DNA of 35,984 bases from Agrococcus sp. (lineage in GTDB: Bacteria; Actinomycetota; Actinomycetes; Actinomycetales; Microbacteriaceae), in assembly GCA_031179215.1 (NCBI GenBank), contig JAPSIA010000017.1, forward strand, positions 1 through 35,984, written 5' to 3'. The notes beneath the pieces were generated by a model. That model made no database searches. It saw nothing but the letters and a program-made list of their open reading frames with translations, and was not told the DNA's origin. The translations under genes were made by a program, and so were the position numbers. This document shows, in pieces, positions 21,743 to 30,703 of this stretch; the stretch's first letter is position 1; each line of letters opens with the position of its first letter.

Positions 21743-22911
21743 GCGCGCAGCGGCAGCATCGCCTGCACCGTCCACGCCGCATCGCCCTCCGGCCCGGCGC
21801 TGAGCGAGCCGCCGAGCGCCTCGGCGCGCTCGCGCATGAGGCGCAGCCCGAGCCCGGCGGAGGGCGGCGCGTCCACGGGCTCGATCGCCGCCGCATCCCG
21901 TCGCAGGGAGCCGGAGACGATCCGCAGCGAGAGCGCGTCGTCGTGCTCGGCGACCTCGACCGCCACGTCCGAGCCGCGCGCGTGCTTCAGCGCGTTCGTG
22001 AGCGCCTCCTGCAGGATGCGGCCTGCGGCTTGATCGACGGCGACGGGCATCGTCGGCACCTCGCCCTCGAGCCGCACCGCGAGCCCGCGCTCGCGGGCGC
22101 GCGCCAGCACGCCGCTCGCGTCGCTCAGTCTGTCCGGAGCCGTGGCCGCGTCGCCACCGGAGCGCAGCACGAGGATCATCGAGCGCATCTGCTCGAGGCT
22201 GCGGATGCTCGCCGCACGGATCGCCTCGAGCGAGGCGCGCGGCGTCGGCGAGGCGAGCGCCGCCGAGGAGTGGATCGCGATGGCCGAGAGCTCGCTCGCG
22301 ATCGCGTCGTGCAGGTCGCGCGCCATCCTGCCCCGCTCCTCGCGCACCGCGTCGTGCTGCGTGAGCGCCGCGAGCCGCTCGAGGTCGTCGGCACGCGCTG
22401 CCTCGATCGCGGCGCGAGCGCGCTCGCGCTGCACCGCGAGTCCCCACCAGTACGGCAGCCCCACGATGGCGAACAGCTGCAGGGCCGTGAGCGCGGCCTC
22501 GCGCGCATCGCGCGTGAGCACGAGGGCGAGCAGCGTGCCGCCGGCGGCGACCGCGACGACCCCCGCGAGCAGCGCGCGGCGGCCGCGGTCGCTCGTGCAC
22601 AGCACGGCGCTCGCGATGGCGTCGAAGAGCACGAGCACCGCGCCGAGGCTGCCGCCGAGCGCCAGGTCGGCGAGGAAGAGGGCCGCGCTCAGCGCGAGCA
22701 CGGCGATCGGTGCGCGCTCCTTCGCGAGCAGCGCGAGGCAGCCCGCCACGAGCAGCGCCACCTGCAGCCACACCGCGTGCGGCACTGCCAGCAGCGGCTC
22801 GCGCACGAGCGGCACGCCGAGCCCGAGCAGCAGCAGCCCCGCCGCGAGCGTCGCCGCCGGCGTGCGCGCGATGCGCCAGGCGCGCACGTGCGCTCGCAGT
22901 CGGCTCGGCAT
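21739..22911 (-). CDS. Sensor histidine kinase (HisKA_3 type)
   Basis: 390 residues. About five or six hydrophobic segments occupy residues 15-155 with almost no extracellular loop, so the sensor probably perceives a membrane signal. A short coiled segment leads to the dimerisation/phosphotransfer motif REERGRMARDLHDAIASELS with His201. The ATPase domain has the N-box QEALTNALKHA and the glycine-rich GLGLRLMRERAEALGG. This is the NarX/LiaS/DesK-like class that works with NarL-type regulators. TGGAAT lies six bases before the ATG at 22911; no Shine-Dalgarno. It diverges from the GAP-like gene. Confidence 0.92.
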   Translation of the reverse strand: MPSRLRAHVRAWRIARTPAATLAAGLLLLGLGVPLVREPLLAVPHAVWLQVALLVAGCLALLAKERAPIAVLALSAALFLADLALGGSLGAVLVLFDAIASAVLCTSDRGRRALLAGVVAVAAGGTLLALVLTRDAREAALTALQLFAIVGLPYWWGLAVQRERARAAIEAARADDLERLAALTQHDAVREERGRMARDLHDAIASELSAIAIHSSAALASPTPRASLEAIRAASIRSLEQMRSMILVLRSGGDAATAPDRLSDASGVLARARERGLAVRLEGEVPTMPVAVDQAAGRILQEALTNALKHARGSDVAVEVAEHDDALSLRIVSGSLRRDAAAIEPVDAPPSAGLGLRLMRERAEALGGSLSAGPEGDAAWTVQAMLPLRA

Positions 22912-22917
22912 GCACTC

Positions 22918-22923
22918 ATTCCA
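22918..22923 (-). promoter_or_regulatory. -10-like element of the kinase gene
   Basis: TGGAAT six bases before the ATG; the second base is G rather than A, so the match is weaker than the others. Confidence 0.4.
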
Positions 22924-23016
22924 GCACGGCCGGGCACTCGCGCCGTCGCCCGAAGGATGTACGACGGGGCGGCGGCACCGCACCCTTCGGCCGACGCGGC
23001 CGGCGCCCCGGCCCGC

Positions 23017-23022
23017 GAGGCT
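23017..23022 (+). promoter_or_regulatory. -10-like element of the GAP-like gene
   Basis: GAGGCT six bases before GTG 23029, consistent with a leaderless start there rather than at the GTG 12 bases downstream. Confidence 0.4.
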
Positions 23023-23028
23023 CGAGGC

Positions 23029-23772
23029 GTGGATCTCCCCGTGCTCCTCTCGCTCGCCGCGCTCGCACTCGTCGACAGCCTCAGCGTCGGCACGCTGCTC
23101 GTGCCCGTGTTCCTCCTCATCGCCCCCGGTCGGGTGCGCGTCGGCCGCGTGCTGCTCTACCTCGCCGCGATCGGAGGCTTCTACCTCGTCGTGGGCGTCG
23201 CGATCGCGAGCGGGGCCGACTGGCTCGCCGAGGCGCTCGCGCCCGTGATCGACAGCGAGCCGGTGCTGTGGGTGCAGCTCGTGCTCGGCGGCGGCATGCT
23301 CGTGGGCGCGCTCGTGCTCGGTCGCGCGGCGCCCAAGGCCGGCACGCCCGAGGCCGAGGCGATGCTGCGTCGACCGTCGCGGCTGGGTCGATGGCGCGAC
23401 GCTGCGATGTCGGCCGACCGCGGCGCGCTCGCGCTCGTCGGCCTCGCGCTCGGGGCCGGCGCGCTCGAGCTCGCGACGATGCTGCCGTACGTCGCGGCGA
23501 TCGGGATGCTGACCTCGGCGGCGCTGCCGCTGCCGCAGCTCGTCGCGGTGCTCGCGGGATACTGCCTGCTCATGGTCGTGCCGGCGCTCGCGCTGCTCGC
23601 GGGCCGCGTGCTGCTGCGCCGCCTCATCGAGCCGCCGCTGCAGCGCCTCGCCCGCTGGCTGCAGCTGAACGGGCCGGAGAACACCGCCTGGATCGTCGGC
23701 ATCGTCGGCTTCCTGCTCGCTCGCGACGCGGCATCGCGCCTCGGCCTCGAGCTGCTCGGCACCACGTTCTGA
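23029..23772 (+). CDS. GAP/LysE-like multi-pass membrane protein
   Basis: 247 residues, about six membrane helices. The N-terminus DLPVLLSLAALALVDSLSVG and following GTLLVPVFLL resemble the start of GAP/sulfolipid-addressing (LysE-superfamily) proteins, which have an acidic residue and a small-residue/Pro turn in helix 1. A cytoplasmic loop rich in Arg and Ala (about 100-130, GTPEAEAMLRRPSRLGRWRD) splits it into two three-helix halves. Family membership implies transport or export of a small molecule or lipid, but the substrate is unknown. A leaderless GTG start is proposed at 23029. Confidence 0.65.
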   Translation: MDLPVLLSLAALALVDSLSVGTLLVPVFLLIAPGRVRVGRVLLYLAAIGGFYLVVGVAIASGADWLAEALAPVIDSEPVLWVQLVLGGGMLVGALVLGRAAPKAGTPEAEAMLRRPSRLGRWRDAAMSADRGALALVGLALGAGALELATMLPYVAAIGMLTSAALPLPQLVAVLAGYCLLMVVPALALLAGRVLLRRLIEPPLQRLARWLQLNGPENTAWIVGIVGFLLARDAASRLGLELLGTTF

Positions 23773-23782
23773 CGACGTCTGC

Positions 23783-23788
23783 CACCAT
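23783..23788 (+). promoter_or_regulatory. -10-like element of the sulfurtransferase gene
   Basis: CACCAT, six bases (GGCCCC), ATG 23795. The hexamer lies 11 bases after the previous stop. Confidence 0.4.
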
Positions 23789-23794
23789 GGCCCC

Positions 23795-24634
23795 ATGCGC
23801 GACCTCGTGACCGTCGACTGGCTCGCCGACCACGTGCGCGACGAGGGCCTCGTCGTGGTCGACGCGTCGATGGCCCCGCCGGGCAGCGGGGAGCGACCGC
23901 CGACCGACGGCATCCCCGGCGCCGTGCGATTCGACCTCGAGGGCGCGCTCTCGCGGCACAGCGAGGCGGACGGGCTGGGTCCCGTCGGCGTGCACGACAT
24001 GCTCGCGCCCGCCGACTTCGAGCAGGAGCTGCGGCGGCTCGGCATCCGCGAGGGCGATCGCGTCGTCGCCTACGACGCGATGGGCATGTTCTCGAGCGCT
24101 CGCGCGTGGTGGATGCTGCGCGCCGCGGGCATCGACGCCGCGGTGCTCGACGGCGGCCTGCCCGCATGGTGCGAGGCGGGGCTCGACCTCGCGCCCGTCG
24201 CCGCCTCGACCGGGCGAGCAGGCGACGTCGTGGTGCGGTGGGACGCGTCGGCGCTCGTCGACGTCGACGCCACGGCCGCCGCGCTCGACTCGGGCGCCGC
24301 GGCGGTGCTCGACGCCCGCTCTCCCTCGCGCTACTCGGGCGCGGAGCCGGATCCGCGGGACGGCGTGCGCGCCGGCCACATGCCGGGCGCCGCCTCGCTC
24401 CACTACGCAGCGCTCGCACCCGGCGGGCGCATGCTGCCCCTCGACGAGCTCGACGAGCGGCTGCGCGCGGCGGCGGGGGATCGGCCGGTCATCGCCACGT
24501 GCGGCTCCGGCGTGACGGCGGCGGTCATCGCCCTCGCGGCGACGCTCACGGGGCGAGCGGCGGCCGTCTACGACGGCTCGTGGTCGGAGTGGGGCCGCGC
24601 CGACTCCGGTCGAGCGGTCGTGACGGGCGCGTGA
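23795..24634 (+). CDS. Sulfurtransferase, tandem rhodanese (3-mercaptopyruvate type)
   Basis: 279 residues, two rhodanese domains (about 3-130 and 150-275). Only the second has the active-site cysteine, Cys236 in the loop CGSGVTA, the form typical of 3-mercaptopyruvate sulfurtransferases rather than thiosulfate rhodaneses (CRKGVT). The first domain keeps the fold (VVDASMAPP, GIPGAVRFDLEG, VVAYDAMGMFSSARAWW) but is catalytically inert. It forms persulfide sulfur for tRNA, Fe-S or detoxification needs. The start ATG at 23795 has no Shine-Dalgarno and lies 22 bases after the previous stop. Confidence 0.9.
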   Translation: MRDLVTVDWLADHVRDEGLVVVDASMAPPGSGERPPTDGIPGAVRFDLEGALSRHSEADGLGPVGVHDMLAPADFEQELRRLGIREGDRVVAYDAMGMFSSARAWWMLRAAGIDAAVLDGGLPAWCEAGLDLAPVAASTGRAGDVVVRWDASALVDVDATAAALDSGAAAVLDARSPSRYSGAEPDPRDGVRAGHMPGAASLHYAALAPGGRMLPLDELDERLRAAAGDRPVIATCGSGVTAAVIALAATLTGRAAAVYDGSWSEWGRADSGRAVVTGA

Positions 24635-24670
24635 CGCGCACCGCGCGACCCTCCCGACGCGCCGGATTGC

Positions 24671-24701
24671 TGTTTTGACTCATTCATGATTGGGTGAGGA
24701 C
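24671..24701 (+). promoter_or_regulatory. AT-rich promoter/operator of the fur-type gene
   Basis: A short AT-rich island in otherwise very GC-rich DNA: TTGACT at 24675-24680, ATTCATGATTGG around 24682-24693, then GAGGA as ribosome-binding site. Fur-family genes next to catalases are often autoregulated through such an operator just upstream; the mycobacterial furA upstream element is also AT-rich. The exact operator is not resolved. Confidence 0.5.
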
Positions 24702-25142
24702 ATGAGCGAGCGCGGTGAGCAGGTAGCGGAGCGGGACGCCGCGCTGCTGCGCGAGCGCGGCCTGCGCGTGACGCAGCCTCGGCTCGCGGTGCTCGACGCG
24801 CTCGAGCGCGCGCCGCACGCCGATGCGGAGGCGGTGCACCGCGCGCTCGCGGGCGCAGGCCGCGAGATCTCGGTGCAGTCGGTGCACAACGTGCTCGCCG
24901 ATCTCACGGGCGCCGGCATCGTCCGGCGCTTCGAGCCGGAGCGCTCGGCTGCCCGCTACGAGCGCCGCGTCGACGACAACCACCACCACGCCGTGTGCGC
25001 GCGGTGCGGCCGCGTCGAGGACGTCGACTGCGTCGTCGGCGAGGCCCCGTGCCTGCACGCCGTCGCCCCGGCGGGCTTCACGATCCAGGCGGCAGAGGTG
25101 ACGTTCGTCGGCGTCTGCGCCGACTGCGCGCTCGCGGCATAG
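24702..25142 (+). CDS. Fur-family transcriptional regulator (FurA/PerR/CatR-like)
   Basis: 146 residues. The winged helix is at about 18-85 (RVTQPRLAVLDALER, SVQSVHNVLADLTGAGIVRR), followed by the metal motif DDNHHHAVCARCGRVEDVDC. Two CxxC pairs (Cys99/Cys102 and Cys139/Cys142) give the structural zinc site. It is directly followed by a catalase gene, as in the FurA-KatG and CatR-CatA pairs, so a peroxide-sensing repressor role is likely. The ATG at 24702 was chosen because GTGAGGA lies just before it; a TTG four codons upstream is possible. His residues in HHH and the preceding acidic residues could form the regulatory metal site. Confidence 0.92.
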   Translation: MSERGEQVAERDAALLRERGLRVTQPRLAVLDALERAPHADAEAVHRALAGAGREISVQSVHNVLADLTGAGIVRRFEPERSAARYERRVDDNHHHAVCARCGRVEDVDCVVGEAPCLHAVAPAGFTIQAAEVTFVGVCADCALAA

Positions 25143-25292
25143 CGAGCGCGGGCCCTGCGCCCGACCGGACGCGCCACCACCCCGGGCGATGGAGCCCATC
25201 CCACCGCGGCCCGAGCCGCGGCCCGAGACCGCGGGCGCGGCAGCGCCGTGCCCGCTCGACCCATGGACCGACACGAGAAGGAGACGAGCACC

Positions 25293-26798
25293 ATGCCTCA
25301 CCCCACCACGAACGCCGTGGGCGCGCCGATCGCGAGCGACGCCCACTCGCAGTCCGTCGGCGCCGACGGCGCGATCGCGCTCACCGACCACTACCTGGTC
25401 GAGAAGCTCGCGCACTTCAACCGCGAGCGCGTGCCGGAGCGCGTCGTGCACGCCAAGGGCGGCGGCGCCTTCGGCACCTTCGTCACGACGCACGACGTGT
25501 CGCAGTACACGCGCGCCGCGCTCTTCCAGCCGGGCGCCGAGACGCCGATGCTCGCGCGCTTCTCGACCGTCGCCGGCGAGCAGGGCAGCCCCGACACGTG
25601 GCGCGACCCGCGCGGCTTCGCGCTCAAGTTCTACTCGAGCGAGGGCAACTACGACCTCGTCGGCAACAACACGCCCGTCTTCTTCATCCGCGACGGGATC
25701 AAGTTCCCCGACTTCATCCACTCGCAGAAGCGCCTGCCGGGCTCCAACCTGCGCGACAACGACATGCAGTGGGACTTCTGGACGAGCTCGCCCGAGTCGG
25801 CGCACCAGGTGACGTGGCTCATGGGCGACCGCGGGCTCCCGAAGTCGTGGCGCCACATGGACGGCTTCGGCTCGCACACCTACCAGTGGATCAACGCCGC
25901 GGGCGAGCGCTTCTGGGTCAAGTACCACTTCAAGACGGATCAGGGCAACGACTTCCTGACGCAGGCCGAGGCAGACGAGCTCGCCGGCAGCGATGCCGAC
26001 CACCACATCCGCGACCTCTACACCGCGATCGAGCGGCGCGAGTTCCCGTCGTGGACGCTGCACGTGCAGGTCATGCCCTACGAGGATGCGAAGACCTACC
26101 GCTTCAACCCGTTCGACCTGACGAAGGTGTGGCCGCACGCCGACTACCCGCTCATCCCGGTCGGCACGATGACGCTCGACCGCAATCCCGAGAACTACTT
26201 CGCCGAGATCGAGCAGGCCGCGTTCTCGCCCGCGAACTTCGTGCCGGGCATCGCGGCGAGCCCCGACAAGATGCTGCAGGCTCGCATCTTCAGCTACGCC
26301 GACGCGCACCGCTACCGCATCGGCGTCAACCACGCGGAGCTCCCCGTCAACCGCGCCCACGCGGAGGTGCGCTCGTACCACAAGGATGGCGGGATGCGGC
26401 ACGGCTTCCGCTCGGCCGACGCGCCCGTCTACGCGCCGAACTCCTTCGGCGGGCCGGCTGCGGACGCGGCCGCCGCGGGCGAGGGTGCCGGCTGGCACAG
26501 CGACGGCGAGCTCGTGCGCGTCGCGCACACGCTGCACCCCGAGGACGACGACTTCGGCCAGCCCGGCACGCTGTACCGCGAGGTGCTCGCGGAGCCGGAG
26601 CGCGAGCGCCTGGTCGCGAACATCGTCGGGCACGTGGGCAAGACCCGCATCCCCGCGATCCGCGAGCGCGCCCTCCAGTACTGGCGCAACGTCGACGCCG
26701 ACCTCGGAGCGCGCGTCGAGGCGGGCCTGAGCCCCATCGAGCACCCGCGCACCCGGCTCGCGGGCGAGCCCGAGCCGGCGCCCATCGGCACGACGTGA
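25293..26798 (+). CDS. katA: Monofunctional heme catalase
   Basis: 501 residues, the small-subunit clade size. Catalytic His53 ([11 protein letters not shown]), Asn126 region ([15 protein letters not shown]) and proximal heme ligand Tyr335 ([14 protein letters not shown]) are all intact, with the [20 protein letters not shown] motif between. It dismutates hydrogen peroxide in the cytoplasm. A short C-terminal tail after about 485 is Pro/Glu-rich. GAAGGAG lies about ten bases upstream of the ATG. About 150 bp separate it from the upstream fur-type gene, so the two are probably co-transcribed or share control. Confidence 0.96.
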   Translation: MPHPTTNAVGAPIASDAHSQSVGADGAIALTDHYLVEKLAHFNRERVPERVVHAKGGGAFGTFVTTHDVSQYTRAALFQPGAETPMLARFSTVAGEQGSPDTWRDPRGFALKFYSSEGNYDLVGNNTPVFFIRDGIKFPDFIHSQKRLPGSNLRDNDMQWDFWTSSPESAHQVTWLMGDRGLPKSWRHMDGFGSHTYQWINAAGERFWVKYHFKTDQGNDFLTQAEADELAGSDADHHIRDLYTAIERREFPSWTLHVQVMPYEDAKTYRFNPFDLTKVWPHADYPLIPVGTMTLDRNPENYFAEIEQAAFSPANFVPGIAASPDKMLQARIFSYADAHRYRIGVNHAELPVNRAHAEVRSYHKDGGMRHGFRSADAPVYAPNSFGGPAADAAAAGEGAGWHSDGELVRVAHTLHPEDDDFGQPGTLYREVLAEPERERLVANIVGHVGKTRIPAIRERALQYWRNVDADLGARVEAGLSPIEHPRTRLAGEPEPAPIGTT

Positions 26799-26833
26799 CG
26801 ACCGGCCGCGCGCTCGGCTGAGCGGGCGCGCAT

Positions 26834-26847
26834 CCCTCGCACGAGGG
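26834..26847. terminator. Possible terminator after katA
   Basis: CCCTCGCACGAGGG forms a 5-bp stem with a 4-base loop in the 150-bp gap between convergent genes; a GC-rich imperfect repeat at 26862-26886 may add to it. No T-run. Confidence 0.3.
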
Positions 26848-26948
26848 CGCACGAACGCACGCGGCCGGCACCGGCTCCGGCCGGCGCGGGCCGCGTCGCG
26901 CTCGTCGGCACCGGGCGCCCAGCCCGCAGCGCCCGCGCGAGGCGGCGG

Positions 26949-27503
26949 TCAGTGCAGGATCGGCCCCTGCCGCTCGAGCATCGCCTCGATCGCCGGGAGC
27001 GCCGGCCGCAGGGCGAGCTCCACCGGGCCGTCGGGGGAGCCGCTCGGCCCGATGGCGACGAACGCGTCGTCGTAGGCGGGCACCCCGTGGCGCGCGACGG
27101 CTTCGGGGTAGGGCGACCAGTCGAGCGCTCGCGCCAGGTGCCGCGCGCCGTGCTGCGCGACGAGCCGCACGAAGGTGCGCGGGCGGGAGCCGAGACCCAC
27201 CGCGGCGCGTCGGCGCAGGAGCAGCCCCGTCACGCCGCGGTCGGGCTCCCACGCGATGACGTCCGCGAGGGCGGTCACCATGATGGGCACCGCGGGCGCG
27301 GCGCCGACGACCTTGCCCATCGAGTTGCCGATGCGCGACTCGTAGCGATGCGGATCGATGGTGCGCACGAAGCCCTCGCCGAAGGTGCCGTAGCCGTAGC
27401 GCTCCCACAGCTCGAGCACCTCCTCGGGCACGAGCTCGCGGTACGCGTCGATCGTCGCGGGATCGACGGGCGCGTGCGGCACGAAGTCGGGGATCTCGAG
27501 CAC
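26949..27503 (-). CDS. GAD-like/DUF1851-type protein
   Basis: 184 residues. The segment LVPEEVLELWERYGYGTFGE near residues 23-42, then GFVRTIDPHRYE, is the GAD-like signature found in bacterial toxin-immunity (Tdi1-like) and related proteins. A beta-rich C-terminal half follows (VPIMVTALADVIAWE, VGLGSRPRTFVRLV). No toxin gene is next to it, so an orphan immunity or housekeeping role is possible; this is uncertain. The start was set at GTG 27503, since TAGATT lies seven bases before it and there is no Shine-Dalgarno; a TTG three codons upstream is the alternative. Confidence 0.7.
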   Translation of the reverse strand: MLEIPDFVPHAPVDPATIDAYRELVPEEVLELWERYGYGTFGEGFVRTIDPHRYESRIGNSMGKVVGAAPAVPIMVTALADVIAWEPDRGVTGLLLRRRAAVGLGSRPRTFVRLVAQHGARHLARALDWSPYPEAVARHGVPAYDDAFVAIGPSGSPDGPVELALRPALPAIEAMLERQGPILH

Positions 27504-27510
27504 GGCTGCC

Positions 27511-27516
27511 AATCTA
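27511..27516 (-). promoter_or_regulatory. -10 element of the GAD-like gene
   Basis: TAGATT followed by seven bases and GTG at 27503; supports the shorter start. Confidence 0.5.
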
Positions 27517-27611
27517 GGGCGTGCGCGCCACGGCCCGGAGCGACCTCCGCCGCACGTGCTCGACCGCCTCCGGCGCGCCGAACGAGCGCGGCGGCTCGGC
27601 GCTGCTCGGGC

Positions 27612-28628
27612 TCACGGACGCAGGAGCGCCTTCACGGCGCGGCGCTCGTCCATCGCGCGGTACGCCTCGGCGGCATCGGCGAGCGGCAGCTCGAGGTCGA
27701 AGACGGCGGATGCGTCGAGCTCGCCATCGAGCACGGCCGGCACGAGCTCCGGCAGGTAGCGCACGACGGGCGCCATCCCGCCGCGGAGCCCGATGTTGTT
27801 GCGGAACGCGGTGCGCCACGGGATCGCCGAGCCGTGCGGCACCCCGACGAACCCGACCGTCGCGCCGGGGCGCGCGACCTCGAACGCCGTGGTCATCGAC
27901 TGCTCCGTGCCGACGCACTCGAGCACGGCATCCGCGCCGACGCCGCGCGTGAGCTCGCGCACGGCCTCCACGGCCTCCGCACCGCGCTCGGCGACGAGGT
28001 CGGTCGCGCCGAAGATCGTCGCGAGGCGCTGGCGGTGCGGGTTGCGGGAGAGCGCGATGATGCGCCCGGCGCCGAGCCGCTTCGCCGACAGCACGCCGCA
28101 GAGCCCCACCGCGCCGTCGCCGACGACGACCGCGGTCGAGCCCGGAGCGACGCCGGCGGAGACGGCCGCGTGGTAGCCGGTCGGCAGCACGTCGCTGAGC
28201 GCGAGCACGGCGGCGTGGCGCTCGGGCGCGGGCGCCTCGTCGAGCACGAAGCACGTCGCGTCGGCGTTCGTGACGCGCGTGCGCTCGGCCTGGCCGCTCG
28301 CGGTCATCGCGAGCTCGACGCAGCCCTGCGTCTGCCCGGCGAGGCAGTGCACGCAGCGGCCGCAACAGTGGTCGAAGGGCACGATGACGAAGTCGCCCTC
28401 GCGCACGCGCTCGACGCCGGCGCCGACGGCCTCGACGACGCCGATCGCCTCGTGGCCCATCGTGCGCGGCTCGTCGACCGGGTTCGCGCCGCGGTACGGC
28501 CACAGGTCGGAGCCGCAGACGCAGCCGGCCACCACGCGCACGATCGCGTCGGTGGGCCGCTCGATGGCCGGATCGGCCCACTCCTCGACGCGGATCTCGC
28601 CGGGGCTGTGCAGGATGGTCGCTCGCAT
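27612..28628 (-). CDS. Zinc-dependent alcohol dehydrogenase (MDR superfamily)
   Basis: 338 residues. Catalytic zinc ligands: Cys38 in GCVCGSD and His59 in the GHE motif. The structural zinc lobe has Cys89, Cys92, Cys95 and Cys103 with the standard spacing. The Rossmann NAD(P) fold begins at VVVGDGAVGLCGVLSAKRLG. Substrates of this class range from small alcohols to polyols and cannot be inferred. CAGGCT lies seven bases before the ATG without Shine-Dalgarno. It is transcribed in the same direction as purB, 55 bases downstream of that gene. Confidence 0.93.
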   Translation of the reverse strand: MRATILHSPGEIRVEEWADPAIERPTDAIVRVVAGCVCGSDLWPYRGANPVDEPRTMGHEAIGVVEAVGAGVERVREGDFVIVPFDHCCGRCVHCLAGQTQGCVELAMTASGQAERTRVTNADATCFVLDEAPAPERHAAVLALSDVLPTGYHAAVSAGVAPGSTAVVVGDGAVGLCGVLSAKRLGAGRIIALSRNPHRQRLATIFGATDLVAERGAEAVEAVRELTRGVGADAVLECVGTEQSMTTAFEVARPGATVGFVGVPHGSAIPWRTAFRNNIGLRGGMAPVVRYLPELVPAVLDGELDASAVFDLELPLADAAEAYRAMDERRAVKALLRP

Positions 28629-28635
28629 GCCCTCA

Positions 28636-28641
28636 AGCCTG
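28636..28641 (-). promoter_or_regulatory. -10-like element of the alcohol dehydrogenase gene
   Basis: CAGGCT, seven bases (TGAGGGC), ATG 28628. It suggests its own transcript, separate from purB. Confidence 0.45.
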
Positions 28642-28683
28642 GCACGGGCGGCTGGGCGCGCAGCGCGAGGCGGCCGCGCCGCG

Positions 28684-30060
28684 TCAGGGGAGGCGGTCGA
28701 CGAGCGCGCCCGCGACGCCGGTGTAGGCGTGCGGGGTGAGCCGTCGCAGGCGGTCCTTCGCGGCATCCGAGATGTCGAGGCCGTCGACGAAGGCGATGAG
28801 CTCGGCCTGGCCGACCCGCTGGCCGCGCGTGAGCTCCTTGAGCTGCGCGTAGGGGTCGGCGATCGACGAGCGGCCCGCGAGCACCTCGGCCCGGATGACC
28901 GTCTGGATCGCCTCGGCGAGCACCTCCCAGTTGCCGTCGAGCGCGGCGTCGAGCGCGGCGTCCGACACCGCGATCTCACCGAGCCCGCGCCGGAGGTTGT
29001 CGAGCGCGAGCAGCGAGTGGCCGAGGGCGACGCCGATGTTGCGCTGCGTCGACGAGTCGGTGAGGTCGCGCTGCAGGCGGCTCGTGACGAGCGTCGCCGA
29101 GAGCGACTCGAGCAGCGCCGACGCGAGCTCGAGGTTCGCCTCGGCGTTCTCGAAGCGGATCGGGTTGATCTTGTGCGGCATCGTCGACGAGCCCGTCGCG
29201 CCCGCGACGGGGATCTGCGTGAAGGCGCCGAGCATGATGTACGTCCACACGTCGGTCGCGAGGTTGTGCAGGATGCGGCCCGCGTGCGAGATCGCCCCGA
29301 AGAGCTCCGCCTGCCAGTCGTGCGACTCGATCTGGGTCGTCAGCGGGTTCCAGACGAGGCCGAGGTGCTCGACGAACGCGGATGCCGTGGCGGGCCAGTC
29401 GGCGTCGGGCTCGGCGACGACGTGGGCCGAGAAGGTGCCGGTCGCGCCCGCGAACTTGCCGAGCACCTCGACGCCCTCGATGCGGCGCGCCTGCCGCTCG
29501 AGCCGCCACGCGACGACCGCGAGCTCCTTGCCGAGCGTCGTGGGGGTCGCGGGCTGGCCGTGCGTGAGCGAGAGCATCGGGCGGTCGCGGTGCTCGTGGG
29601 CGAGCTCGCGCAGCCGGTCGACCACGGCACGGAACGCGGGCATCCACACCTCGCGCACCGCGGCGCGGATGGTGAGCGCGTAGGAGAGGTTGTTGATGTC
29701 CTCGCTCGTGCACGCGATGTGCACGGCCTCGGAGAGCCGCTCGAGCCCCTGCTGCTCGAGGCGGTCGCGCACGAGGTACTCGACGGCCTTCACGTCGTGG
29801 CGCGTGACGGCCTCCTTCTCGGCGAGCCAGTCGATCTCCGCCTGGCCGAAGCCGGCCGCCCACTGCCGCAGCGCATCCGCCTGCGCCGCGTCGACGGGCT
29901 CGGCGCCGAAGAGGCGGTGCTCGGCGACCCACAGCAGCCACTCGACCTCGACGTGCACGCGCGCGCGGTTGAGGCCCGCCTCCGACAGGTGCTCGGCGAG
30001 CGCGGACGTCTGGCGCTGGTAGCGGCCGTCGAGCGGCGAGAGGGGCTGGGTGGGCAGCAT
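28684..30060 (-). CDS. purB: Adenylosuccinate lyase
   Basis: 458 residues. It cleaves SAICAR and adenylosuccinate in purine synthesis. The fumarase-superfamily signature GSSTMPHKINP is at about 290-300, THGQPATPTT (His167) provides the general acid region, and the start PLSPLDGRYQ (7-15) is characteristic of the longer PurB form. AAGGAG four bases before the ATG sets the start. It lies nine bases after the phosphatase stop, on the same strand, and is probably its operon partner, an uncommon pairing with no metabolic link visible. Confidence 0.96.
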   Translation of the reverse strand: MLPTQPLSPLDGRYQRQTSALAEHLSEAGLNRARVHVEVEWLLWVAEHRLFGAEPVDAAQADALRQWAAGFGQAEIDWLAEKEAVTRHDVKAVEYLVRDRLEQQGLERLSEAVHIACTSEDINNLSYALTIRAAVREVWMPAFRAVVDRLRELAHEHRDRPMLSLTHGQPATPTTLGKELAVVAWRLERQARRIEGVEVLGKFAGATGTFSAHVVAEPDADWPATASAFVEHLGLVWNPLTTQIESHDWQAELFGAISHAGRILHNLATDVWTYIMLGAFTQIPVAGATGSSTMPHKINPIRFENAEANLELASALLESLSATLVTSRLQRDLTDSSTQRNIGVALGHSLLALDNLRRGLGEIAVSDAALDAALDGNWEVLAEAIQTVIRAEVLAGRSSIADPYAQLKELTRGQRVGQAELIAFVDGLDISDAAKDRLRRLTPHAYTGVAGALVDRLP

Positions 30061-30069
30061 GGGGCTCCT

Positions 30070-30582
30070 TCAGGGGCGCAAGGCGGGCTGGACCTGGCGG
30101 AACAGCCTGCCGACGGCGGTCTCGATCTGATGCAGGACGGTGCCGAAGAACGCGTCCTCCGAGTAGTAGGGATCCGGCACGTCGAAGCCGGTGGCCTCGG
30201 GGTCGAACGAGAGCAGCAGCCGGATCTTCGAGTCCTGCTCCTCGCTGCGCGCGAGGGATCGCAGGGCGCGCTCCTGGCCGCGGTCGAAGGTGATGACGAG
30301 GTCGAAGGTGTCGAGCCACTTGGGCTTGAACTGCTTCGCGCGGTGGGCGACGGCGTCGTAGCCCGCGGTGGTGAGCGCGGCGAGCGTGCGCGGGTCGGCG
30401 GTCTCGCCCACGTGGTACTCGCTGATGCCCGCGCTCGCGACGAGCAGCCGTTCCGCGACGCCGTGCTTCTTCGCGAGGTGCTCGAAGACGGTCGCGGCCA
30501 TGGGGGAGCGGCAGATGTTGCCCGTGCACACGAAGCAGACGCGGAAGCGCGTCGCGTCGGCGAACTCCCGGTCGATCGTCAC
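30070..30582 (-). CDS. Low-molecular-weight protein tyrosine phosphatase
   Basis: 170 residues. The P-loop CTGNICRSP begins with nucleophile Cys19 and has Arg25 (CX5R), and the general acid is the Asp in VPDPYYSED. The extra N-terminal residues before the usual MFRVCFVC start (TIDREFADATRF) and the long C-terminal helix are within the family range. It dephosphorylates tyrosine-phosphorylated proteins, often linked to polysaccharide or stress control. CAGAAT six bases upstream of GTG 30582 with no Shine-Dalgarno gives the start. First gene of a likely two-gene unit with purB. Confidence 0.9.
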   Translation of the reverse strand: MTIDREFADATRFRVCFVCTGNICRSPMAATVFEHLAKKHGVAERLLVASAGISEYHVGETADPRTLAALTTAGYDAVAHRAKQFKPKWLDTFDLVITFDRGQERALRSLARSEEQDSKIRLLLSFDPEATGFDVPDPYYSEDAFFGTVLHQIETAVGRLFRQVQPALRP

Positions 30583-30588
30583 TGCCCC

Positions 30589-30594
30589 ATTCTG
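30589..30594 (-). promoter_or_regulatory. -10 element of the phosphatase-purB unit
   Basis: CAGAAT, six bases (GGGGCA), GTG 30582; leaderless arrangement. Confidence 0.5.
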
Positions 30595-30703
30595 GCAAAC
30601 GCGCGGGTCGCGGCGCGCGCAGGGCTCCGCTCTCCACAGCAGCACCGGAGCCGCGCACGGAGCATCGCGCGCCGGTGGCACCGTCGGGGCAGGAGGTGCG
30701 GGC

